Shown here piece after piece: positions 59,570 to 64,000 of a stretch of DNA of 64,000 nt. The notes below the pieces were generated by a model. That model searched no databases. It had not been told where the DNA came from and saw nothing but the letters and a program-made list of their open reading frames with translations. The position numbers and the translations under genes were made by a program. The stretch spans positions 527,815-591,814 of the forward strand of contig NZ_JAGFPE010000003.1 in the NCBI RefSeq assembly GCF_025962655.1. Reading direction: 5' to 3'. How positions within the stretch are numbered: position 1 is the first letter of the stretch; the number at the start of each line of letters is the position of its first letter. This stretch comes from Candidatus Symbiopectobacterium sp. NZEC151 (lineage in GTDB: Bacteria > Pseudomonadota > Gammaproteobacteria > Enterobacterales > Enterobacteriaceae).

Positions 59570-60748
59570 ATGCAACAACGCCCAACCGTGAAACGTGATT
59601 TTTCACTATCAAATCCAGCGGTGCGCGCCTGGCTGTATCAACTTCTCGTCATCGTTATTGTGATTGCCGTGGCGGGTTATCTGTTGCACAACACCGTCAC
59701 CAATCTGGCCCAGCGTGGTATTACCTCCGGCTTCGCGTTTCTGAACAACAGCGCGGGCTTCGGTATTGTTCAGCACCTTATCGACTACCAGCAGGGCGAT
59801 ACCTATGCCCGCGTGTTTCTGGTCGGGCTGCTCAACACGCTGCTGGTTTCAGCACTGTGTATTGTTTTCGCTTCGGTGCTGGGCTTTATGCTCGGGCTGG
59901 CGCGGCTCTCGGATAACTGGCTGTTACGCAAACTGTCCACGGTTTATATCGAAACGTTTCGTAATATCCCGCCGATTTTGCAGATCTTCTTCTGGTATTT
60001 TGCCGTACTGCGTAACCTGCCGGGCCCGCGCCAGGCGCTTAACACGCTCGATATTGCGTTCCTGAGTAACCGCGGTTTATACCTTCCCGCCGGAGAGTTT
60101 GGTCCCGGCGCGCTGGGCGCGTTCTTCGCGTTGCTCATCCCGTTGGTGGTCGGCATTGTACTGTATCGGCGCAATAAACAGATTCAGGCGCTGACGGGGC
60201 AATATCACCGCACCTGGCCTATCGTTCTGGCACTGTGGGTGGTTCTGCTTGGCGTGAGCCATGGGCTGTTTGGCCCTGCCCTGCACTGGGATATCCCGCA
60301 GTTGAAAGGCTTTAACTTCCAGGGTGGCATGGTACTGATCCCGGAACTGGCGGCGTTGACGCTGGCATTGTCGGTCTACACCTCCGCGTTTATCGCAGAG
60401 ATCATCCGTTCCGGCATTCAATCAGTGTCATACGGGCAACATGAAGCGGCTCGCTCTCTGGGGCTGCCCAATCCGATCACGCTGCGTAAGGTGATTTTGC
60501 CGCAGGCGCTGCGCGTTATCATCCCGCCGTTGACCAGCCAATATCTGAATATCGTGAAGAACTCATCGCTCGCTGCCGCGATTGGTTATCCGGATATGGT
60601 TTCCCTGTTTGCCGGTACCGTGCTCAACCAGACCGGTCAGGCGATTGAAACCATTGCTATTACCATGTCGGTGTACCTGATTATCAGTCTGATCATCTCC
60701 CTGCTGATGAACCTGTATAACCGCAAAATCGCGCTCGTGGAACGCTAG
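59570..60748 (+). CDS. yhdX: YhdX/AapQ amino-acid ABC permease
   Basis: 392-residue permease with about eight helices. LLVSALCIVFASVLGFMLGL near residue 90, TFRNIPPILQIFFWYFAVLR near 130 and the EAA loop IQSVSYGQHEAARSLGLPNP near 285 identify the AapQ group, which carries a long insert between these blocks. Nine bases before yhdY. Confidence 0.93.
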   Translation: MQQRPTVKRDFSLSNPAVRAWLYQLLVIVIVIAVAGYLLHNTVTNLAQRGITSGFAFLNNSAGFGIVQHLIDYQQGDTYARVFLVGLLNTLLVSALCIVFASVLGFMLGLARLSDNWLLRKLSTVYIETFRNIPPILQIFFWYFAVLRNLPGPRQALNTLDIAFLSNRGLYLPAGEFGPGALGAFFALLIPLVVGIVLYRRNKQIQALTGQYHRTWPIVLALWVVLLGVSHGLFGPALHWDIPQLKGFNFQGGMVLIPELAALTLALSVYTSAFIAEIIRSGIQSVSYGQHEAARSLGLPNPITLRKVILPQALRVIIPPLTSQYLNIVKNSSLAAAIGYPDMVSLFAGTVLNQTGQAIETIAITMSVYLIISLIISLLMNLYNRKIALVER

Positions 60749-60756
60749 AGGCCGCT

Positions 60757-61854
60757 ATGACGACATTGTCACAACCACAACCACACCGTCAGGCTCCGCT
60801 GTTTGCGCTGTGGCACTGGGCCAAAAAGAACCTGTTCTCCAGCGTCCCAAACAGCCTGCTGACGTTGTTCTGCTTCTGGCTGCTGTGGAACATTCTGCCT
60901 CCGCTATTGAATTGGACGCTGCTTCAGGCGAACTGGGTCGGTGAAACCCGCGCTGACTGCACCCGCGATGGTGCCTGCTGGGTGTTTATTCAGGCACGCT
61001 TCGGCCACTTCATGTACGGACTGTATCCGGCAGAAGAGATCTGGCGCATTAACTTTGCGCTGGTTTTGGGCTTACTCAGTATCCTGCCGATGTTCTGGCG
61101 TCGTATGCCGCGTCGTGGGCGCTATATCGCAATCTGGGCGGTGTGCTACCCGTTATTGGCCTGGTGGCTGCTGTACGGTGGATTCGGCGGGCTGACGCGC
61201 GTAGAAACGCGCCAATGGGGTGGACTGACGCTAACCCTGATCATCGCAGCGATAGGTATCGCAGGCGCATTGCCGTTGGGGATTCTGCTGGCGTTAGGAA
61301 GACGTTCAACCCTGCCCGTGGTGCGTATCCTGTGCGTGGTGTTTATCGAATTCTGGCGCGGCGTGCCGCTGATCACCGTGTTATTTATGTCCTCGGTAAT
61401 GCTGCCGCTGTTTCTCACCGAAGGCACCAGCATCGATAAACTGCTGCGCGCACTGGTCGGCGTCATTCTGTTCCAGTCAGCCTATGTGGCAGAAGTGGTC
61501 AGAGGCGGACTTCAGGCATTGCCGAAAGGGCAGTATGAAGCGTCTGCCGCGTTAGGGCTGGGCTACTGGCGTATGCAGGGGCTGGTTATCCTGCCTCAGG
61601 CGCTAAAGCTGGTCATTCCCGGTCTGGTGAATACCATCATCGCGCTGTTCAAGGACACCAGTCTGGTCATCATCATCGGCCTGTTCGATCTGTTCAGCAG
61701 TATCCAGCAGGCGACCGTTGATCCGACCTGGCTGGGGATGTCGACCGAAGGCTATGTTTTTGCCGCCATGATCTATTGGATCTTCTGTTTCAGCATGTCG
61801 CGCTACAGCCAGCATCTGGAAAAACGTTTTAACACCGGACACAAGTCGCATTGA
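60757..61854 (+). CDS. yhdY: YhdY/AapM amino-acid ABC permease
   Basis: 365-residue second permease. The N-terminal membrane segments are followed by [20 protein letters not shown] near residue 190 and the EAA loop [20 protein letters not shown] near residue 250. A stretch with three cysteines ([12 protein letters not shown]) faces the periplasm, as in other AapM proteins. Eight bases before yhdZ. Confidence 0.93.
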   Translation: MTTLSQPQPHRQAPLFALWHWAKKNLFSSVPNSLLTLFCFWLLWNILPPLLNWTLLQANWVGETRADCTRDGACWVFIQARFGHFMYGLYPAEEIWRINFALVLGLLSILPMFWRRMPRRGRYIAIWAVCYPLLAWWLLYGGFGGLTRVETRQWGGLTLTLIIAAIGIAGALPLGILLALGRRSTLPVVRILCVVFIEFWRGVPLITVLFMSSVMLPLFLTEGTSIDKLLRALVGVILFQSAYVAEVVRGGLQALPKGQYEASAALGLGYWRMQGLVILPQALKLVIPGLVNTIIALFKDTSLVIIIGLFDLFSSIQQATVDPTWLGMSTEGYVFAAMIYWIFCFSMSRYSQHLEKRFNTGHKSH

Positions 61855-61861
61855 GGCTCTT

Positions 61862-62620
61862 ATGAAGCAGAACGCATTAACATCTGATAACTATATGATC
61901 ACACTGGACAATGTGAACAAGTGGTATGGCCAATTCCACGTTCTGAAAAACATCAACCTGCACGTGAAGCAGGGGGAGCGCATTGTGCTGTGCGGGCCGT
62001 CGGGCTCTGGAAAATCGACCACGATTCGCTGCATCAACCACCTGGAAGAACATCAGCAAGGCAAAATCATGGTTGATGGCACCGAATTGGACGGGGATCT
62101 GCGCAATATCGAGAAGATCCGCGCCGAAGTGGGGATGGTGTTTCAGCACTTTAACCTGTTTCCACACCTGACCGTGCTGCAAAACTGCACGCTGGCACCT
62201 AGCTGGGTGCGTCATATGCCGAAGAAAGAAGCGGAAGAACTGGCGATGCATTATCTGGAACGCGTGCGTATTGCCGCACACGCACACAAGTTCCCAGGCC
62301 AGCTTTCCGGTGGTCAGCAGCAGCGCGTGGCGATTGCCCGCTCTCTGTGCATGAAGCCGAAAATCATGCTGTTCGATGAACCCACCTCAGCGCTCGATCC
62401 GGAAATGGTGAAGGAAGTGCTGGATACCATGCTCGGGTTGGCGCAAGACGGCATGACCATGCTGTGCGTAACGCATGAAATGGGCTTTGCCAAAACGGTG
62501 GCTGACCGGGTGATCTTTATGGATCAGGGAGAAATTGTGGAACAGGCTGCGCCGGAAGAATTCTTCAGCAATCCGCGTTCAGAACGTACACGCACCTTCC
62601 TGTCGCAGATCCTGCACTAA
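61862..62620 (+). CDS. yhdZ: YhdZ/AapP amino-acid ABC ATPase
   Basis: 252-residue ATPase of the polar amino-acid group. Walker A GPSGSGKS near residue 45, [17 protein letters not shown], signature LSGGQQQR near residue 153, Walker [16 protein letters not shown] and the switch histidine in CVTHEMGFA. Last gene of yhdWXYZ; could also power the binding protein/permease pair at 56.7-58.1 kb. Confidence 0.94.
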   Translation: MKQNALTSDNYMITLDNVNKWYGQFHVLKNINLHVKQGERIVLCGPSGSGKSTTIRCINHLEEHQQGKIMVDGTELDGDLRNIEKIRAEVGMVFQHFNLFPHLTVLQNCTLAPSWVRHMPKKEAEELAMHYLERVRIAAHAHKFPGQLSGGQQQRVAIARSLCMKPKIMLFDEPTSALDPEMVKEVLDTMLGLAQDGMTMLCVTHEMGFAKTVADRVIFMDQGEIVEQAAPEEFFSNPRSERTRTFLSQILH

Positions 62621-62627
62621 TTGATGT

Positions 62628-62655
62628 AACGGCCCGCGTCAGGCGTGGGCCGTTT
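62628..62655. terminator. Hairpin between yhdZ and the DUF1176 gene
   Basis: AACGGCCCGCG pairs with CGTGGGCCGTT (one G-T pair) around TCAGG, followed by TTT. It lies between convergent genes and can serve both. Confidence 0.7.
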
Positions 62656-62667
62656 ACCGAACAAACG

Positions 62668-63753
62668 CTATTTAAAGGTTGATACCCGCATCGGGATATC
62701 CCACGCGCCCCCATTGCGGATGTAACGACAGCGCCCGGTCCAACTTTTGGCACTGTACACAAAGGCTTTGCCATTCCATTGCCACGATTTGGTGGACCAG
62801 CAATCCCCCACGCTACGCCCGCGCATAATCCATACAATGGCACCGTTCTGGTAGTCGTTGGCCATCATACCTACGTCAATCAGCTGCGCGGGGCGCTTCA
62901 TCAGGGTATCCACCAACCAGAATTTGGAACCCCCGTTATAGGCAGCCATCCAGCAAGGCGCGATGACCAAGGACTGCGTTTTATTCAAGCGAGCAATCTG
63001 CCAAGGCAGGTGGTCACTGTTAAGCTGGTCGTCGGTGCAGTCAAAAGCATCATCCCCTACCAGGGTTTTCATCAGCGCTGGTTTGAACCGGGCTAATTCC
63101 TGTGCGGTCATGTCGCGCGCCGCCTGGTCTTTGACGGGCGCTTTGATAATCACCGGTGCGGCAATCGGAGCTTTAACGTTGGAATCATCCTTTTTGCCGG
63201 TTTTATAGATCGCGCCACGCGTACCCATTCGCCCCTGAACCCGGTCCATTTGCAGCATTACAGCGCTGGAACCTGCATTGGAAAGGGGATACTCGGCCAG
63301 CTTATCCTTAAATACAATCGGCTTGTCACGACGCAGCGCACGAAGAAAAGCAGCATACTGCGTCGCATTCATACGCCAACTGATTTTTTTTCTATCAGCG
63401 ACCTGCAACACCCCCAGTACGCGCCCAGCAATGATCAATTGGGGCGTTCCGCGCATCGCCAATACGTCATCGTGGCCCAGCCCATCGCTCAGCATCACCT
63501 GATTATCCACCGGCGTGCCAGCGCCAGCTTTACGCGTTAATAAGACGCTAACGCCAAATGTCACACTGTCGGGAGAATAGCCCGACACACGACAAGTCAG
63601 CGTGTTATCACACACCAGATCCCATTCTTTATGGGTGAAATACACGGAATCATAGTTGGCGACAGCGGAGAATATCGTAAGAAACAGGGCAAAAAACAGG
63701 CCAGCAGAGAGCCCCTGCCGAGACGTGGCGCGAAGTCGATAAGCAGCATCCAT
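62668..63753 (-). CDS. DUF1176 family exported protein
   Basis: 361-residue protein of unknown function. A hydrophobic N-terminal segment (about residues 14-32) is a signal peptide or anchor. The DUF1176 pattern is seen in EWDLVCDNTLTCRVSGY near residue 43 and in the C-terminal GDCWSTKSWQWNGKAF and SWTGRCRYI; the paired cysteines suggest periplasmic disulfides. The ATG at 63753 is chosen because an in-frame start at 63873 would overlap the tRNA terminator and tRNA-Trp. Transcribed away from the tRNA genes' terminator on the same strand. Confidence 0.82.
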   Translation of the reverse strand: MDAAYRLRATSRQGLSAGLFFALFLTIFSAVANYDSVYFTHKEWDLVCDNTLTCRVSGYSPDSVTFGVSVLLTRKAGAGTPVDNQVMLSDGLGHDDVLAMRGTPQLIIAGRVLGVLQVADRKKISWRMNATQYAAFLRALRRDKPIVFKDKLAEYPLSNAGSSAVMLQMDRVQGRMGTRGAIYKTGKKDDSNVKAPIAAPVIIKAPVKDQAARDMTAQELARFKPALMKTLVGDDAFDCTDDQLNSDHLPWQIARLNKTQSLVIAPCWMAAYNGGSKFWLVDTLMKRPAQLIDVGMMANDYQNGAIVWIMRGRSVGDCWSTKSWQWNGKAFVYSAKSWTGRCRYIRNGGAWDIPMRVSTFK

Positions 63754-63799
63754 TACTGGAATTCCTTTCCTAAGCATGAATATAGATTTAAACCAAACA

Positions 63800-63833
63800 A
63801 AAAAACCCTCCGTCTTTCGACGGAAGGTTTTTT
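63800..63833 (-). terminator. Rho-independent terminator after tRNA-Trp
   Basis: On the minus strand, CCTTCCGTC pairs with GACGGAGGG (one mismatch, small loop), followed by T7. It ends the transcript of the tRNA genes, probably an rRNA operon that lies outside the window. Confidence 0.85.
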
Positions 63834-63840
63834 GTCTATC

Positions 63841-63916
63841 TGGCAGGGGCGGAGAGACTCGAACTCCCAACACCCGGTTTTGGAGACCGGTGCTCTACCA
63901 ATTGAACTACGCCCCT
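63841..63916 (-). tRNA. tRNA-Trp (anticodon CCA)
   Basis: 76 bases on the minus strand, including the encoded CCA end. Acceptor AGGGGCG / CGCCCCT, D-arm, anticodon loop TCTCCAAAA with CCA, and T-loop GTTCGAGTC are all present. It matches E. coli trpT closely. Confidence 0.97.
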
Positions 63917-63924
63917 AAATAGGG

Positions 63925-64000
63925 TGGCGGAACGGACGGGACTCGAACCCGCGACCCCCTGCGTGACAGGCAGGTATTCTAACCGACTGAACTACCGCTC
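63925..64000 (-). tRNA. tRNA-Asp (anticodon GTC), 5' base outside window
   Basis: Minus-strand tRNA with the encoded CCA end and anticodon loop CTGTCACG (GTC). The first base of the usual 77 lies beyond the window edge. With tRNA-Trp eight bases downstream this is the arrangement at the 3' end of E. coli rrnC, so an rRNA operon is expected just beyond. Confidence 0.95.

Noticed and set aside
63754..63873. Upstream extension of the DUF1176 gene
   Set aside because: It runs through the tRNA terminator and into tRNA-Trp.

Overview
The window is a chromosomal segment of a gamma-proteobacterium of the order Enterobacterales. The evidence is a long run of genes in the order known from E. coli and relatives (ptsN-rapZ-npr; aaeBAX/aaeR-tldD-yhdP-rng-yhdE-mreDCB-csrD; accBC-yhdT-panF-prmA-dusB-fis; yhdWXYZ next to tRNA-Trp/tRNA-Asp) and products such as Fis and MreB that are nearly or fully identical to the E. 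coli proteins as I remember them. A type II dehydroquinase (aroQ) before accB, pmbA/yjgA beside aaeB, and rnk near npr point away from Escherichia proper, towards Yersinia/Serratia/Pectobacterium/Sodalis-like relatives. I cannot name the genus.

Layout. 1-2.2 kb: nitrogen-PTS genes and rnk. 2.2-4.7 kb: pmbA (tldE) with a small unknown gene, and yjgA. 4.7-9.1 kb: the aromatic-acid efflux system aaeXAB and its LysR regulator. 9.2-10.1 kb: an AT-rich foreign gene whose N-terminus looks like the secretion domain of Salmonella SPI-2 type III effectors. 10.1-22.8 kb: tldD, yhdP, rng, maf, mreDCB, csrD. 23-31.8 kb: msrPQ, aroQ-accBC, yhdT-panF, prmA, dusB-fis. 31.9-33.0 kb: an AT-rich two-gene locus encoding a pertussis-like ADP-ribosyltransferase A subunit and a small secreted B subunit, that is, an AB5-type toxin.

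33.3-55.5 kb is an accessory metabolic island: an enolase-superfamily dehydratase, three RraA-family proteins, a TctABC-type tripartite transporter, two ketopantoate-reductase-like enzymes, an AhpD-like protein, a peptide-type ABC transporter, an amidase with its own NMT1-type ABC transporter, and a fusion of a MerR-like DNA-binding domain to an isochorismatase-fold domain that has lost its catalytic residues. An RcnB-like protein and an amino-acid binding protein/permease pair follow. From 58.2 kb the core resumes with yhdWXYZ, preceded by a convincing sigma-54 promoter with an NtrC-like site, then a DUF1176 protein and the tRNA-Trp/tRNA-Asp pair that normally ends an rRNA operon.

Three copies of one miniature inverted-repeat element (about 127, 196 and 272 bp) lie at 29.97, 36.2 and 56.4 kb. 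The longer copies are built by inserting extra small palindromes into the shortest form. The toxin locus and the effector-like gene, each inserted between conserved housekeeping neighbours, suggest a host-associated or recently host-associated bacterium; that lifestyle is inference. No CRISPR array, prophage or intact insertion sequence was seen.
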